The notes: generated from the sequence alone by a model not told the origin. A DNA stretch of 64,000 bases from Serratia sp. AKBS12 (GCF_024793895.1 NZ_JANUSB010000015.1:1054001-1118000), one strand, 5' to 3'; numbered from the stretch's first letter, positions 38,083-48,138 are shown. Translations and numbers: made by a program.

Positions 38083-38487
38083 TTATTTTGACATGATTGA
38101 TTGCTGCTTGAGATAGCATGCCAGCAAGGGAACGTCGGCGGGTGCCAGCGGATACTCGCTGGCCTGGGCTGGCGTTACCCAGACAAGTTGCGTGTGGCAG
38201 CGCAGTTGTAATTCGCCGCTAAAATGCGTTACCCGCCAGGCATGCAGGCGAATGGTTTTCTCGCCCCGTTGCCACTGATTGCTGGCAACGTAATCATCAA
38301 TTTGCGCCTTGATAGTCAACTCTTCGGCCAGTTCTCGCGCCAGCGCCTGGGGCTGGCTTTCGCCGGCTTCGACTTTGCCACCCGGAAACTCCCAGAGCCC
38401 GGCCTGATCGCTCTCGGCATCCCGTTGAGCCAACAGTATTTTTCCGTCACGTTCAACGATCGCGGCGACTACATCGATAACTTTCAT
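38083..38487 (-). CDS. nudG: CTP pyrophosphohydrolase NudG
   Basis: A 134-aa Nudix hydrolase active on 5-methyl-dCTP, CTP and 8-oxo- or 2-hydroxy-dATP in E. coli, cleaning the nucleotide pool. The Nudix box is intact: GGKVEAGESQPQALARELAEEL in pieces, with the REL-EE core. The frame is open to a GTG at 38496, but the ATG at 38487 (MKVIDVVAAIVERDGKIL) matches the family. It lies just downstream of xthA, behind that gene's terminator. Confidence 0.94.
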   Translation of the reverse strand: MKVIDVVAAIVERDGKILLAQRDAESDQAGLWEFPGGKVEAGESQPQALARELAEELTIKAQIDDYVASNQWQRGEKTIRLHAWRVTHFSGELQLRCHTQLVWVTPAQASEYPLAPADVPLLACYLKQQSIMSK

Positions 38488-38504
38488 ACCGTGCACTTAT
38501 AGAA

Positions 38505-38524
38505 AACCCCGGTCAGGCCGGGGT
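38505..38524 (-). terminator. xthA terminator
   Basis: On the minus strand CCCCGG-N5-CCGGGG is followed by TTTTCT, between the xthA stop and the nudG start. Confidence 0.8.
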
Positions 38525-38530
38525 GGGCAA

Positions 38531-39337
38531 TTAGAGATCGAATTCGGCCCACACCGGAGCGTGGTCGGAGGGTTTTTCCATACTGCGGGTTTGGTAGTCA
38601 ATGCCGGTGGCCACGCAGCGTGCTGCTAGCGGCGTGCTGGCCAGTAACAGATCGATACGTAAACCGCGGTTGTCATCGAACCCTTTGGAGCGATAGTCGA
38701 ACCACGAGAACTGGTCGTTACGTTCCGGGTTGGCCTGGCGGTAGGTATCTACCAGGCCCCAGTTGAGCAGCCGTCCCATCCATTCTCGCTCTTCCGGCAG
38801 GAACGAACATTTGCCGGTGCGCAGCCAGCGCTTGCGATTTTCTTCACCGATACCGATATCGTAATCCGACGGGCTAATATTCATATCGCCCATGATCAGC
38901 ACCGGATTTTCTACCGACAATTGCTGCTCCAGATAATTTTGCAAATCCTGGTAGAAACGGGTTTTTGCCGGGAACTTGACCGGATGGTCTCGGCTCTCTC
39001 CCTGCGGGAAATAACCGTTAATCACCGTCAGCATGCCCTGCGGCGTTTGCAGATCGGCCATGATGATACGGCGCTGTGCGTCGTCATCGTCGGTTGGGAA
39101 TCCGCGGCGCACGGCAATTGGCGCCTCTCTGGTTAACAGGGCGACGCCATAATGGCCTTTTTGCCCGTGATAGAACACGTGGTAACCGTGCTTGCTGACC
39201 TCTTCCAGTGGGAACATGTCATCATGAACTTTGGTTTCTTGCAGGCCGATAACGTCAGGCTGGTGCTGTTCGATGATGGCGGCCAACTGATGCGGTCGCG
39301 CGCGCAGTCCATTGATATTAAAAGAGACAAACTTCAT
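38531..39337 (-). CDS. xthA: exodeoxyribonuclease III XthA
   Basis: A 268-aa AP endonuclease and 3'-5' exonuclease of base-excision repair, the same length as E. coli XthA. Key residues are seen in [14 protein letters not shown], the metal Glu in QETKVHD, MGDMNIS and the C-terminal SDHAPV with the catalytic His. An in-frame GTG start at 39355 exists; the ATG at 39337 fits the family. It is followed by nudG. Confidence 0.97.
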   Translation of the reverse strand: MKFVSFNINGLRARPHQLAAIIEQHQPDVIGLQETKVHDDMFPLEEVSKHGYHVFYHGQKGHYGVALLTREAPIAVRRGFPTDDDDAQRRIIMADLQTPQGMLTVINGYFPQGESRDHPVKFPAKTRFYQDLQNYLEQQLSVENPVLIMGDMNISPSDYDIGIGEENRKRWLRTGKCSFLPEEREWMGRLLNWGLVDTYRQANPERNDQFSWFDYRSKGFDDNRGLRIDLLLASTPLAARCVATGIDYQTRSMEKPSDHAPVWAEFDL

Positions 39338-39439
39338 GAGCGGTGCCGTTTTCACGAGAAAAATGTGTTGAGATAGTAGCAGAGTTTGGCTGGAAATGTA
39401 ACGCAGACCAGCGACCTCAGGCCGCTGGCTGATGGCGGA

Positions 39440-40012
39440 TTATTTTGCCCAGCGATCGTAGTTTTTTGGTTGGTAGTCGTCGAACTGTTGCAGCAACGTA
39501 AGTGGCGAATCGCTCAGGTGCAGGGTGCCAAGATAGTCGTGACGCATAAACCCCTGATCGGCGACGTGTTGCAAGAAGGTGTTCAACGGTCGGTAGTAAC
39601 CGTTAATGTCCAACAGACCGACCGGTTTGCTGTGATAACCGATTTGACCCCAGGTCCAGATTTCGAACAGCTCTTCCAGCGTGCCTATGCCGCCGGGCAG
39701 CGCAATAAATCCATCGGCCAGTGCCGCCATTCGTGCTTTGCGAGTGTGCATATCCGGCACCACTTCCAGTGCGGTCAGACCACGGTGTGCCGTTTCCGCT
39801 TCCACCAAGCGTTGCGGAATAATGCCGACCGCTTCACCACCGGCCTCCAGCACCGCATCAGCCACAATGCCCATCAGACCTTTCTTACCGCCGCCATAGA
39901 TTAATCGACGCCCTTGTGTCGCCAATGTGTGCCCCAGCTTACGAGCATTTTCGGCATAATCAGGCGACACGCCTTCGCTGGCGCCGCAAAAAACGCAAAT
40001 GTTATTACGCAT
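39440..40012 (-). CDS. LOG family protein (TIGR00730)
   Basis: A 190-aa protein of the LOG (Lonely Guy) family, nucleotide 5'-monophosphate phosphoribohydrolases. The signatures GGGKKGLMG and [12 protein letters not shown] (the PGGxGTxxE motif) and the start [11 protein letters not shown] are present. Bacterial members cleave AMP-like nucleotides or cytokinin ribotides; the in vivo substrate here is unknown. AGGAAA precedes the ATG. It stands alone between xthA and the tRNA-Tyr operon. Confidence 0.9.
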   Translation of the reverse strand: MRNNICVFCGASEGVSPDYAENARKLGHTLATQGRRLIYGGGKKGLMGIVADAVLEAGGEAVGIIPQRLVEAETAHRGLTALEVVPDMHTRKARMAALADGFIALPGGIGTLEELFEIWTWGQIGYHSKPVGLLDINGYYRPLNTFLQHVADQGFMRHDYLGTLHLSDSPLTLLQQFDDYQPKNYDRWAK

Positions 40013-40158
40013 GCACTTTTCCTTACTGCATCAAAGAAGCCAGTGGTATAGCGAATTGTGCATTGTAGTTCAAGCTTGGCGACCAATGAAAAACCAAACC
40101 TGTGCGTGATGGCATAACTCACGGCTGATTGGGTTACCGTGTCGTCCCCGGTGCTAGG

Positions 40159-40216
40159 CTTGGGATGGCGTCTGGTAGTTTGGGGAACTTTGCAAGGATG
40201 GTGGTGGGGGAAGGAT
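40159..40216 (-). repeat. tyr operon repeat, 58-bp unit, copy 1
   Basis: 58 bases repeated at 40330-40387 with two mismatches. The last 20 bases are the 3' end of tRNA-Tyr (complement of CCTTCCCCCACCACC). Copy 1 lacks the rest of the tRNA. Confidence 0.85.
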
Positions 40217-40219
40217 AAC

Positions 40220-40295
40220 TCGTCGCTTCGCTCCTCACCCTACGGGCCGCGCTGAAGCGCGTTGTTTCGCTGCGCTCAACTCGAACCTGTCGAAG
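40220..40295 (-). repeat. tyr operon repeat, about 76-bp unit, copy 1
   Basis: TCGTCGCTTCGCTCCTCACC and following bases recur at 40581-40657 with a few substitutions and one indel. In both cases the unit directly follows a detached tRNA 3' end. Confidence 0.75.
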
Positions 40296-40329
40296 CTTCT
40301 CATCCTTCCCCAGTGCGCAGTGCATTAAG

Positions 40330-40369
40330 CTTGGGATGGTGTCTGGTAATTTGGGGAACTTTGCAAGGA

Positions 40370-40387
<18 letters not shown>
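40330..40387 (-). repeat. tyr operon repeat, 58-bp unit, copy 2
   Basis: Second copy of the 58-bp unit. Its tRNA-derived part is the true 3' end of the tRNA-Tyr at 40370-40454. Confidence 0.85.
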
Positions 40388-40454
<67 letters not shown>

Positions 40455-40481
40455 ATGGTATTCATGGATTTTCTGATTGTA

Positions 40482-40577
40482 GTCGAAGGTTGTTACCTTC
40501 CCCGCTCGGCGCTCATCTTGACTCGTCTTACGGTTTAACCTTATTGCCAAGGTTAAGAATGGTGGTGGGGGAAGGAT
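40482..40577 (-). repeat. tyr operon repeat, 96-bp unit, copy 1
   Basis: 96 bases repeated at 40651-40746 with three visible differences. It ends with the tRNA 3'-end sequence, here detached (about 40560-40577). Confidence 0.85.
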
Positions 40578-40580
40578 TAT

Positions 40581-40657
40581 TCGTCGCTTCGCTCCTCACC
40601 CTACGGGCCGTGCTGGCGCACGTTGTTTCGCTGCGCTCAACTCGAACCTGGTCGAAG
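40581..40657 (-). repeat. tyr operon repeat, about 76-bp unit, copy 2
   Basis: Second copy of the unit at 40220-40295. Confidence 0.75.
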
Positions 40658-40728
40658 GTTCTTACCTTCCCCGCTCGGCGCTCATCTTGACTCGTCTTGC
40701 GGTTTAACCTTATTGCCAAGGTTAAGGA

Positions 40729-40746
<18 letters not shown>
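40651..40746 (-). repeat. tyr operon repeat, 96-bp unit, copy 2
   Basis: Second copy of the unit at 40482-40577. Its tRNA-derived part is the genuine 3' end of the tRNA at 40729-40813. Confidence 0.85.
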
Positions 40747-40813
<67 letters not shown>

Positions 40814-40911
40814 ACGATAATTCGTGGATTTAACGAATTTTAACGCTCAGAAAGCTGACCGGCTTTCTGGCCACCGTGACTGCATAAGCGCTGTCTCGGT
40901 AAGCGGGGCGC

Positions 40912-40939
40912 ATCATATCAAATGAAGCGGGAGTGTAAA
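40912..40939 (-). promoter_or_regulatory. promoter of the tRNA-Tyr operon
   Basis: On the minus strand TTTACA (40934-40939), a 16-base spacer and TATGAT (40912-40917) are followed by a GCGCCCC discriminator. GC-rich discriminators are typical of stringently controlled stable-RNA promoters. Confidence 0.8.
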
Positions 40940-41026
40940 GCATTGAAATGCAGAAAATGAATCGTTTGCCGGTTTTTTATGCGTGGCGGTGCATCTGTAA
41001 ACAGAATGCACCGCCAGCAAGCGTAA

Positions 41027-41875
41027 TTACAGGATCACGGTACGGTTGCCATAGACAAACACTCGCTGCGCCAGCACGCGATACAACGCGCGGCTGAGCA
41101 CGTTCTTTTCAACGTCGCGGCCTGCGCGCATCATATCGTCAGCGGAATAGGTATGATCGACGTGGATCACGTCCTGCATGATGATTGGCCCTTCATCCAG
41201 GCTATCATTGACGTAATGCGCGGTAGCGCCGATGATCTTCACCCCGCGCTCGTAGGCCTGGTGATACGGACGTGCACCGATAAATGCCGGCAGGAATGAA
41301 TGGTGAATATTGATCACCTGGTTCGGATAGTGCTGAACAAACGCCGGCGTCAGTACGCGCATATATTTGGCCAGAACTACATAGTCCGGCTGGTACTGAT
41401 CAATTTGCGTAATCAACTGCTGATCGTGCTGTTCACGCGTCAGCCCTTCGTGACTCACCAGGTGGAATGGAATATCGAAACGTTCAACCAGCGTTTTCAA
41501 CGTGTCGTGATTGCCAATCACCGCGGCAATTTCTACATCCAGACCGCCGTAGGCGCTTTTCATCAATAAATCACCCAGGCAATGGGCTTCTTTGGTCACC
41601 AGAACCACAATACGGCGTCGACCGGCACTGTGCAGTTCGCGTACGGAACCTTCCGGCAGAGCGCCATCCAGGTCGGCCAACAGGGTGGTATCGTTGAAAA
41701 TGCCTTCCAGTTCGGTGCGCATAAAGAAGCGCCCGGTAAGGTGATCGACAAATTCATTGTTTTGCACAATATTAAGTTGATGTTTGTAGCAAATATTGGT
41801 GATTTTGGCGATCAGCCCTTTGGCGTCCGGGCAGATGGTGCGTAATACTTTTCGTTGTACATTTTGATGTGGCAT
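41027..41875 (-). CDS. purU: formyltetrahydrofolate deformylase PurU
   Basis: A 282-aa enzyme that releases formate from 10-formyl-THF, supplying formate for PurT and balancing one-carbon pools. The N-terminal ACT domain covers about residues 8-85. The catalytic formyltransferase-like domain has NIHHSFLPAFIGA and GATAHYVNDSLDEGPII. AGGA precedes the ATG. Next to ychJ-rssA-rssB, as in E. coli. Confidence 0.97.
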   Translation of the reverse strand: MPHQNVQRKVLRTICPDAKGLIAKITNICYKHQLNIVQNNEFVDHLTGRFFMRTELEGIFNDTTLLADLDGALPEGSVRELHSAGRRRIVVLVTKEAHCLGDLLMKSAYGGLDVEIAAVIGNHDTLKTLVERFDIPFHLVSHEGLTREQHDQQLITQIDQYQPDYVVLAKYMRVLTPAFVQHYPNQVINIHHSFLPAFIGARPYHQAYERGVKIIGATAHYVNDSLDEGPIIMQDVIHVDHTYSADDMMRAGRDVEKNVLSRALYRVLAQRVFVYGNRTVIL

Positions 41876-41944
41876 GGCAGTGCTAATCCTGTCAGATACT
41901 GAACGCCTGACCCAGCAGGCGATAACGAGCTTCAGACCGAGGGC

Positions 41945-42409
41945 TTATTGCCCGCAGCATTTTTTATATTTTTTGCCTGAGCCGCAGGGGCAAACCGCGT
42001 TTCTGCCCGGCTGTGGCTTGACTCCGTCAATATAATACCAGCGTTGGTCAAGGCGAAGAAAGCGTGAACGTTCATGCATCGCCTTGACGTCGCCACTGGC
42101 GCTATCGACAAAGCGGGCGATAAACTCAACGAAGCCTTCGTCGGGTGCATTGCCAGCCTTTTCTTCAATGACCGTTAAATCCAGCCATTGGGTATCTTGA
42201 AAGCTGTCGACAATCGCGTTGCGCCATTCGTCGGCGTGGCAATCCGGATGCCAACTGGCGATCAGGTAATCCACATGCTGTTTAACATAGGCGCTGAAGC
42301 GGGAGCGCATCAACAGGCCTGGCGTGGCGGCCGTTCGGACACTGTTGATATACGGCTCGCAGCATGCGTTATACTCCAGCCCGCTGCCGCAAGGGCATAA
42401 TTCAGACAA
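41945..42409 (-). CDS. ychJ: YchJ family protein with SEC-C motifs (UPF0225)
   Basis: A 154-aa protein with a SEC-C zinc motif at each end: CPCGSGLEYNACC near the N-terminus and CPCGSGKKYKKCCGQ at the C-terminus. A YchJ-type NTF2-like middle domain lies between. Function unknown. The start is TTG with GAGGAG in front, giving MSELCPCGSG, the same N-terminus as E. coli YchJ. Confidence 0.93.
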   Translation of the reverse strand: MSELCPCGSGLEYNACCEPYINSVRTAATPGLLMRSRFSAYVKQHVDYLIASWHPDCHADEWRNAIVDSFQDTQWLDLTVIEEKAGNAPDEGFVEFIARFVDSASGDVKAMHERSRFLRLDQRWYYIDGVKPQPGRNAVCPCGSGKKYKKCCGQ

Positions 42410-42555
42410 ATTAACTCCTCAAAAGAGCGAACGATATGAATACTGACCAAAGTCAGGGGAAATGTAGCGCATAGGCTACCTAACCCGGCTCGATGGTGAC
42501 AATGTACCCTGAGGTTACACTTGACACAATTCACCGATGACAGAGGCAAGCTATA

Positions 42556-43452
42556 ATGCGACAAATAAAAGTAGGGCTGGCGCTAGGGGCAGGTTCGGCC
42601 AAAGGCTGGGCGCATATTGGCGTTATCAATGCGCTCAAGAAAATGGGCATTGAGGCCGATATAGTTGCCGGTTGCTCCGTCGGCTCGCTGGTTGGTGCGG
42701 CCTATGCCAGTCACCGTTTGCCTGCGATGGAAAAGTGGGTGCGCTCGTTCAGCTATTGGGACGTAATACGTCTGATGGATCTGTCTTGGCAACGCGGTGG
42801 TTTGCTGCGCGGGGAGCGGGTATTCAATGCGGTCGGCCAACTGTTAAGCATTAACGATATTGCGCAATGTTCGGTGAAGTTTGGTGCGGTCGCGACCAAT
42901 TTGAGCACAGGTCGTGAACTGTGGCTGACCAAGGGCGATATTCACCAGGCGATACGTGCGTCGTGCAGTATGCCCGGATTACTGGCGCCGGTCTGGTTTG
43001 ACGGCTATTGGTTGGTGGACGGTGCGGTGGTCAATCCGGTGCCGATTTCGTTAACCCGCGCCATGGGAGCCGATATCGTTATTGCCGTGGATTTGCAGCA
43101 TGACGCACATCTGATGCAACAGGATCTGTTTTCAGTGCGCAGCGAGCCGGACGAAGCGCCGATCGCGCGCAACTGGCGGGGGCGACTGCGTGAGCGGATC
43201 GGCAAAATGACGGTGAAAAAACCGAACATTACCCCCACGGCAATGGAAATCATGAGCACCTCGATCCAGGTGTTGGAAAACCGGCTAAAACGTAACCGCA
43301 TGGCGGGGGATCCCCCCGACGTGTTGATTCAACCCTATTGCCCGCAGATCTCAACGCTGGATTTTCATCGGGCAGAAGAAGCCATTGAGGCAGGGCGGCT
43401 GGCGGTAGAGAAACAGCGCGATATGTTGCTGCCGCTGGTAAAAAACAAATAG
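42556..43452 (+). CDS. rssA: patatin-like phospholipase RssA
   Basis: A 298-aa patatin-fold protein. The oxyanion motif is LGAGSAKGWAHIGV, the nucleophile motif GCSVGS puts the serine at about residue 41, and the DGA of the Ser-Asp dyad is in LVDGAVVNP. The substrate is unknown. In E. coli it lies upstream of rssB and partly drives its transcription, as the arrangement here would allow (about 105 bases apart). Confidence 0.95.
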   Translation: MRQIKVGLALGAGSAKGWAHIGVINALKKMGIEADIVAGCSVGSLVGAAYASHRLPAMEKWVRSFSYWDVIRLMDLSWQRGGLLRGERVFNAVGQLLSINDIAQCSVKFGAVATNLSTGRELWLTKGDIHQAIRASCSMPGLLAPVWFDGYWLVDGAVVNPVPISLTRAMGADIVIAVDLQHDAHLMQQDLFSVRSEPDEAPIARNWRGRLRERIGKMTVKKPNITPTAMEIMSTSIQVLENRLKRNRMAGDPPDVLIQPYCPQISTLDFHRAEEAIEAGRLAVEKQRDMLLPLVKNK

Positions 43453-43557
43453 TTACGCGTTGCTATCGCCAGGGAGCACTTTCATGTCAATTTCCGGCAA
43501 GCATAACTGTCCATTTTGAGCCACTATTACATCATGACAAGGGAAGAGGTCCGGCCA

Positions 43558-44571
43558 ATGGCATTACCACTGACAGACAAGCGCATTCTGATCGTTGAGG
43601 ACGAGCAGGTATTTCGTTCGGTGCTTGTTGGCTACCTGCAATCATTAGGCGCAGTCACCCATGAAGCGACTAATGGATTGCAGGCGTTGAGTGCCGTTGA
43701 TGATATCGACCCGGATTTGATCCTGTGCGATCTGGCGATGCCAGAAATGGGCGGCATCGAGTTTGTTGAACATCTGCGGCTGCAGGGAGTAAAAATCCCG
43801 GTGTTGGTCATCTCGGCCACCGATAAAATGGCTGATATCGCCAAGGTGCTGCGGCTGGGCGTACAGGATGTGTTACTCAAACCGTTAAGCGATCTCAATC
43901 GTCTGCGTGAAGCGGCATTGGCCTGTCTGTACCCGAACATGTTCACCTCGCCGGCAATCGAAGAGGTTGAATTGCTGCAGGATTGGGATGCGCTAAGCAA
44001 AAATCCGTCGGAAGCGGCCAGATTGCTCAAGCAGTTGCAACCGCCGGTACAACAGTCGATTGCCCATTGCCGGATTAACTATCGCCAATTGACTACCGGC
44101 GAAAACCCAGGGCTGGTGCTGGATATTGCTGCATTATCAGAAAAGGATCTGGCCTTCTATTGTCTGGATGTGACTCGCGCCGGTGATAATGGCGTATTGG
44201 CGGCCTTATTATTACGGGCGTTATTTAATGGCTTGCTACAGGACCATTTAGCTAATCAACAGCATCGGCTGCCGCAAATGTCCACATTGTTAAAACAAGT
44301 TAATCAATTATTGCGCCAAGGCAAGTTGGAAGGGCAATTTCCGCTGTTGGTTGGCTATTATCACGCCGAATATAAAAACCTGATCCTGGTTTCCGCTGGC
44401 TTACATGCCAATGTAAATACCGGCGACAATCAAATTCAGCTTAGCAACGGGGTGCCGTTGGGTACGCTGGGTGCGACCTATATGAATCAAATCAGCCAGC
44501 GCTGCTCGGCGTGGCAATGCCAGGTCTGGGGCTCCGGCGGGCGATTGCGCCTGATGCTCAGCGCAGAATAG
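43558..44571 (+). CDS. rssB: two-component response regulator RssB (sigma-S adaptor)
   Basis: A 337-aa adaptor that delivers sigma-S (RpoS) to ClpXP. The receiver domain has the acidic pocket in IVEDEQ, the phosphoacceptor Asp58 in LILCDLAMPEMGG and the conserved lysine in DVLLKPL. The C-terminal half is an inactive PP2C-like domain without metal ligands. The start MALPLTDKRILIVEDE at 43558 with GAGG before it equals the E. coli length; ATGs at 43516 and 43534 are in frame upstream. It links this window to control of the sigma-S genes yeaGH and ycgB. Confidence 0.96.
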   Translation: MALPLTDKRILIVEDEQVFRSVLVGYLQSLGAVTHEATNGLQALSAVDDIDPDLILCDLAMPEMGGIEFVEHLRLQGVKIPVLVISATDKMADIAKVLRLGVQDVLLKPLSDLNRLREAALACLYPNMFTSPAIEEVELLQDWDALSKNPSEAARLLKQLQPPVQQSIAHCRINYRQLTTGENPGLVLDIAALSEKDLAFYCLDVTRAGDNGVLAALLLRALFNGLLQDHLANQQHRLPQMSTLLKQVNQLLRQGKLEGQFPLLVGYYHAEYKNLILVSAGLHANVNTGDNQIQLSNGVPLGTLGATYMNQISQRCSAWQCQVWGSGGRLRLMLSAE

Positions 44572-44702
44572 CGGCTTATTGTAAGCAACTATTAACGGCA
44601 ATTCAGCCGGTTGAAAATATTATTCCCATCCGAAAACCCGCGATTAGGTAATAGTCTTAAAGTGATTGTATTTGATGGCTGTGTAATGCTCAGCGGTATT
44701 TA

Positions 44703-44713
44703 ACTGGTATACT
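44703..44713 (+). promoter_or_regulatory. galU extended -10 promoter
   Basis: ACTGGTATACT has a TG-N extended -10 with TATACT at 44708-44713. The start point would be about 50 bases before the galU ATG. No good -35 is seen at standard spacing, as often with extended -10 promoters. Confidence 0.5.
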
Positions 44714-44772
44714 CCGGGAGTTTGTATAGCGAGTGACGTTCATAATTTGAGCGCGCATCAAGAGAGGAAATA

Positions 44773-45690
44773 ATGTCAGCGTTAAATCGTAAAGTCAGGA
44801 AAGCGGTCATCCCGGTTGCGGGCTTGGGCACACGGATGCTGCCAGCGACGAAGGCCATTCCCAAAGAAATGTTGCCGCTGGTTGACAAGCCCCTGATTCA
44901 GTACGTGGTCAATGAATGCATTGCGGCTGGAATCAGTGAAATCGTTCTAGTGACGCACTCCTCTAAGAATTCCATTGAAAACCATTTTGACACCAGTTTT
45001 GAACTGGAAGCGATGCTGGAAAAACGCGTAAAACGCCAGTTGCTGGACGAAGTCCAATCCATTTGCCCGAAAGGCGTAACGGTGATGCAGGTTCGCCAAG
45101 GCGTAGCAAAAGGCCTCGGCCATGCGATCATGTGCGCTTATCCAATGGTGGGCGATGAGCCGGTGGCGGTAGTTCTGCCGGACGTTATTATCGACGAGTA
45201 CAGCGCCGATCTGAGCAAAGACAATCTGCATGAGATGCTGGCACGTTTTGAACAAACCGGTGTCAGTCAGATTATGGTTGAGCCGGTGCCGCAAAAAGAC
45301 GTCGGCAACTATGGCGTAGCAGACTGCCAGGGCTACCAGTTGCAACCGGGCGAAAGTGCGCCGATGGTCAGCGTGGTCGAGAAACCATCGCCGGCTCAGG
45401 CTCCGTCCAATCTGGCCATTGTCGGCCGCTACGTATTATCTGCCGATATCTGGGCGTTGCTGGCGAAGACGCCGCCCGGTGCCGGTGACGAGATCCAACT
45501 GACCGATGCGATTGATATGCTGATGAAAAAGCAACCGGTCGAGGCTTACCACCTGAAGGGGGTCAGCCATGATTGCGGTAATAAGCTCGGTTATATGCAG
45601 GCATTTGTCGAGTATGGCATGCGCCATGCCAGCCTGGGCAAGGATTTTTCTCAGTGGCTGCAACAGCTGACAATCACTGAACAAAAATAA
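44773..45690 (+). CDS. galU: UTP-glucose-1-phosphate uridylyltransferase GalU
   Basis: A 305-aa enzyme that makes UDP-glucose from UTP and glucose-1-phosphate for LPS, capsule and trehalose. The nucleotidyltransferase start [20 protein letters not shown] and the EKP motif in [13 protein letters not shown] are present, with [16 protein letters not shown] at the end. GAGGAA precedes the ATG. Its product is the substrate of Ugd, encoded 40 bases downstream. Confidence 0.97.
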   Translation: MSALNRKVRKAVIPVAGLGTRMLPATKAIPKEMLPLVDKPLIQYVVNECIAAGISEIVLVTHSSKNSIENHFDTSFELEAMLEKRVKRQLLDEVQSICPKGVTVMQVRQGVAKGLGHAIMCAYPMVGDEPVAVVLPDVIIDEYSADLSKDNLHEMLARFEQTGVSQIMVEPVPQKDVGNYGVADCQGYQLQPGESAPMVSVVEKPSPAQAPSNLAIVGRYVLSADIWALLAKTPPGAGDEIQLTDAIDMLMKKQPVEAYHLKGVSHDCGNKLGYMQAFVEYGMRHASLGKDFSQWLQQLTITEQK

Positions 45691-45730
45691 GTTTCTTTTC
45701 CGTATTAATTTGAAAAACTAGGATTTTCCC

Positions 45731-47074
45731 ATGAAAGTAACAGTTTTTGGTATTGGCTACGTTGGCCTGGTGCAGGCTGCTGTGTTGGCTGAGGTTGGCC
45801 ATGACGTTATGTGTATTGACGTTGACGAGCGTAAAGTCGAAAACCTGAAAAAAGGGAATATCCCTATTTTTGAACCGGGTCTGACGCCGCTGGTGCAGCA
45901 AAACTTTGAAGCTGGTCGTTTGCATTTTACCACCGATGCTCGGGCCGGCGTAGCGCATGGCACCATTCAGTTCATTGCGGTCGGTACGCCGCCGGATGAG
46001 GACGGCTCAGCCGACCTGAAATACGTTACCGCCGTGGCTCGTACCATCGCTGAACACATGACCGATCATAAAGTAGTGATCGACAAGTCTACCGTACCGG
46101 TTGGCACCGCTGACAAGGTGCGTCAGGTGATGACCGAAACCCTGGAAAAACGCGGTAGCAAGGTAGCATTTGACGTGGTTTCCAACCCGGAGTTCCTGAA
46201 AGAAGGTGCTGCGGTTGCCGACTGTATGCGTCCTGAGCGCATTGTTATCGGTACCGATAACAAAGATGTGATTGAGCCGATTCGTGAACTGTACGAACCG
46301 TTCAACCGCAATCACGACCGCATGATCCTGATGGATATTCGCAGTGCGGAGCTGACCAAGTACGCCGCCAACTGCATGCTGGCGACCAAAATCAGCTTTA
46401 TGAATGAAATTTCCAACCTGGCAGAGCTGCTGGGAGCAGACATTGAAAAGGTGCGTCAGGGGATCGGGTCCGATTCGCGCATTGGTTATCATTTTATTTA
46501 CCCTGGCTGCGGTTACGGCGGTTCATGCTTCCCGAAAGACGTTCAGGCGTTGATCCGCACCTCCGAACACATCGGTTATCAGCCGAAGCTGTTGCAGGCG
46601 GTCGAGCAGGTTAACTATCAGCAGAAATACAAGCTGCCCACCTTTATCAAGCACTATTTTGGTGAAGATCTGGCGGGAAAAACCTTTGCGCTATGGGGTC
46701 TGGCATTCAAACCGAATACCGACGACATGCGTGAAGCATCGGCACGCGTGCTGATGGAAACGCTGTGGGAAGCAGGCGCCAAGGTGCAGGCTTACGATCC
46801 GGAAGCGATGAACGAAGCGCAGCGCATTTATGGCCATCGTGACGATCTGAAGCTGATGGGAACCAAAGAAGCCGCGTTGCAGGGGGCTGATGCGTTAGTT
46901 ATCTGTACCGAATGGCAAAACTTCCGTGCGCCCGACTTTGATGTCATCAAATCCACGCTGAAGCAGCCGGTGATCTTTGATGGTCGTAACCTGTACGATC
47001 CGGAGCGTCTGGAAAGCCGCGGTTTCACCTATTACGCGATTGGCCGCGGCGCATCGGTGCAACCGGTCATTTAA
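45731..47074 (+). CDS. ugd: UDP-glucose 6-dehydrogenase
   Basis: A 447-aa NAD-dependent enzyme that oxidises UDP-glucose twice to UDP-glucuronate. The Rossmann start is [20 protein letters not shown]. The catalytic cysteine is in [14 protein letters not shown], and the C-terminal domain has [16 protein letters not shown]. It lies between galU (substrate supply) and a 4-epimerase (product use) with tiny gaps, so the three probably share a transcript. UDP-glucuronate also feeds L-Ara4N lipid A modification in enterobacteria. Confidence 0.97.
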   Translation: MKVTVFGIGYVGLVQAAVLAEVGHDVMCIDVDERKVENLKKGNIPIFEPGLTPLVQQNFEAGRLHFTTDARAGVAHGTIQFIAVGTPPDEDGSADLKYVTAVARTIAEHMTDHKVVIDKSTVPVGTADKVRQVMTETLEKRGSKVAFDVVSNPEFLKEGAAVADCMRPERIVIGTDNKDVIEPIRELYEPFNRNHDRMILMDIRSAELTKYAANCMLATKISFMNEISNLAELLGADIEKVRQGIGSDSRIGYHFIYPGCGYGGSCFPKDVQALIRTSEHIGYQPKLLQAVEQVNYQQKYKLPTFIKHYFGEDLAGKTFALWGLAFKPNTDDMREASARVLMETLWEAGAKVQAYDPEAMNEAQRIYGHRDDLKLMGTKEAALQGADALVICTEWQNFRAPDFDVIKSTLKQPVIFDGRNLYDPERLESRGFTYYAIGRGASVQPVI

Positions 47075-47083
47075 GAGGTGTGT

Positions 47084-48094
47084 ATGAAAATTCTTGTTAC
47101 CGGTGCCGCAGGGTTTATTGGTTATCACGTTGCCGAGCGTTTGTTGGCGGCCGGGCATCAGGTTGTCGGTATCGACAACCTGAATGACTATTATGATGTC
47201 AGCCTGAAAACTGCGCGTCTTGATTTATTGGCCGGGAAACCGGCCTTCCAATTTCTCATGCTGGATCTGGCCGACCGCGATGGTATGGCCGCATTATTTG
47301 CCGAGCAACAATTCCAGCGGGTCATTCACCTTGGGGCGCAAGCCGGGGTGCGTTACTCGCTGGAAAACCCGATGGCATACGCTGATTCCAATCTGATCGG
47401 GCATTTGAACGTGTTGGAAGGCTGCCGGCATAATAAGGTCGAACATCTGCTCTATGCTTCGTCCAGTTCGGTTTACGGCTTAAATCGCAAGCTGCCTTTT
47501 TCGACAGAAGATTCTGTTGACCATCCGGTGTCGCTGTATGCAGCGACGAAAAAGGCCAATGAACTGATGTCGCACAGTTACTCGCATTTATATGGTTTGC
47601 CAACCACCGGACTGCGTTTCTTTACCGTCTATGGTCCGTGGGGGCGCCCGGATATGGCGCTGTTTAAATTCACCAAGGCCATTTTGGCCGGCGACAGCAT
47701 TGATGTATATAATCACGGTGAGATGCAACGTGACTTCACTTACATTGATGATATTGCCGAGGCGATTGTTCGTTTGCAGGACGTGATACCACAAGCGAAT
47801 GCCGATTGGAGCGTTGAGCAGGGGTCGCCTGCGACCAGTTCCGCGCCGTATCATGTTTATAATATCGGCAACAGTAGCCCGGTAAAACTGATGGAATATA
47901 TTCAGGCACTGGAGAATGCTTTAGGCATCACAGCACGTAAAAATATGCTGCCTATGCAACCAGGTGACGTATTGGATACCAGCGCCGATACCGTCGAGCT
48001 TTACCGGGACATTGGTTTTAAGCCGGCTACCAGCGTTGAGGACGGGGTAAAACGCTTCGTTGACTGGTACAAAGCGTTTTATAAAGTGCAGTAA
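47084..48094 (+). CDS. NAD-dependent epimerase, probable UDP-glucuronate 4-epimerase
   Basis: A 336-aa short-chain dehydrogenase/reductase of the extended type. The NAD motif is GAAGFIGYHVAERLL. The catalytic Ser/Tyr-x3-Lys are in ASSSSVYG and YAATKKANE. FFTVYGPWGRPDMA is typical of UDP-glucuronate 4-epimerases (UDP-GlcA to UDP-GalA). The ATG at 47084 with GAGG in front is chosen over GTG at 47078. It follows ugd by nine bases and has its own terminator. UDP-glucose epimerase activity is an alternative but less likely next to ugd. Confidence 0.9.
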   Translation: MKILVTGAAGFIGYHVAERLLAAGHQVVGIDNLNDYYDVSLKTARLDLLAGKPAFQFLMLDLADRDGMAALFAEQQFQRVIHLGAQAGVRYSLENPMAYADSNLIGHLNVLEGCRHNKVEHLLYASSSSVYGLNRKLPFSTEDSVDHPVSLYAATKKANELMSHSYSHLYGLPTTGLRFFTVYGPWGRPDMALFKFTKAILAGDSIDVYNHGEMQRDFTYIDDIAEAIVRLQDVIPQANADWSVEQGSPATSSAPYHVYNIGNSSPVKLMEYIQALENALGITARKNMLPMQPGDVLDTSADTVELYRDIGFKPATSVEDGVKRFVDWYKAFYKVQ

Positions 48095-48117
48095 GCGAAC
48101 AATCTTAAGGCGATATA

Positions 48118-48138
48118 AAGGGGCTTTAGCCCCTTTTT
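48118..48138 (+). terminator. terminator of the galU-ugd-epimerase run
   Basis: AAAGGGGC-TTTA-GCCCCTTT followed by TTTT, 23 bases after the epimerase stop. Confidence 0.9.

Larger units (their letters stand above)
40013..40369. other. spacer between LOG gene and first tRNA-Tyr; repeat units
   Basis: No gene. From 40159 it is filled with modular repeats of the tRNA-Tyr operon (see repeat entries), including a detached copy of the tRNA 3' end at about 40197-40216. Minus-strand frames here are by-products of the repeats. Confidence 0.7.
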
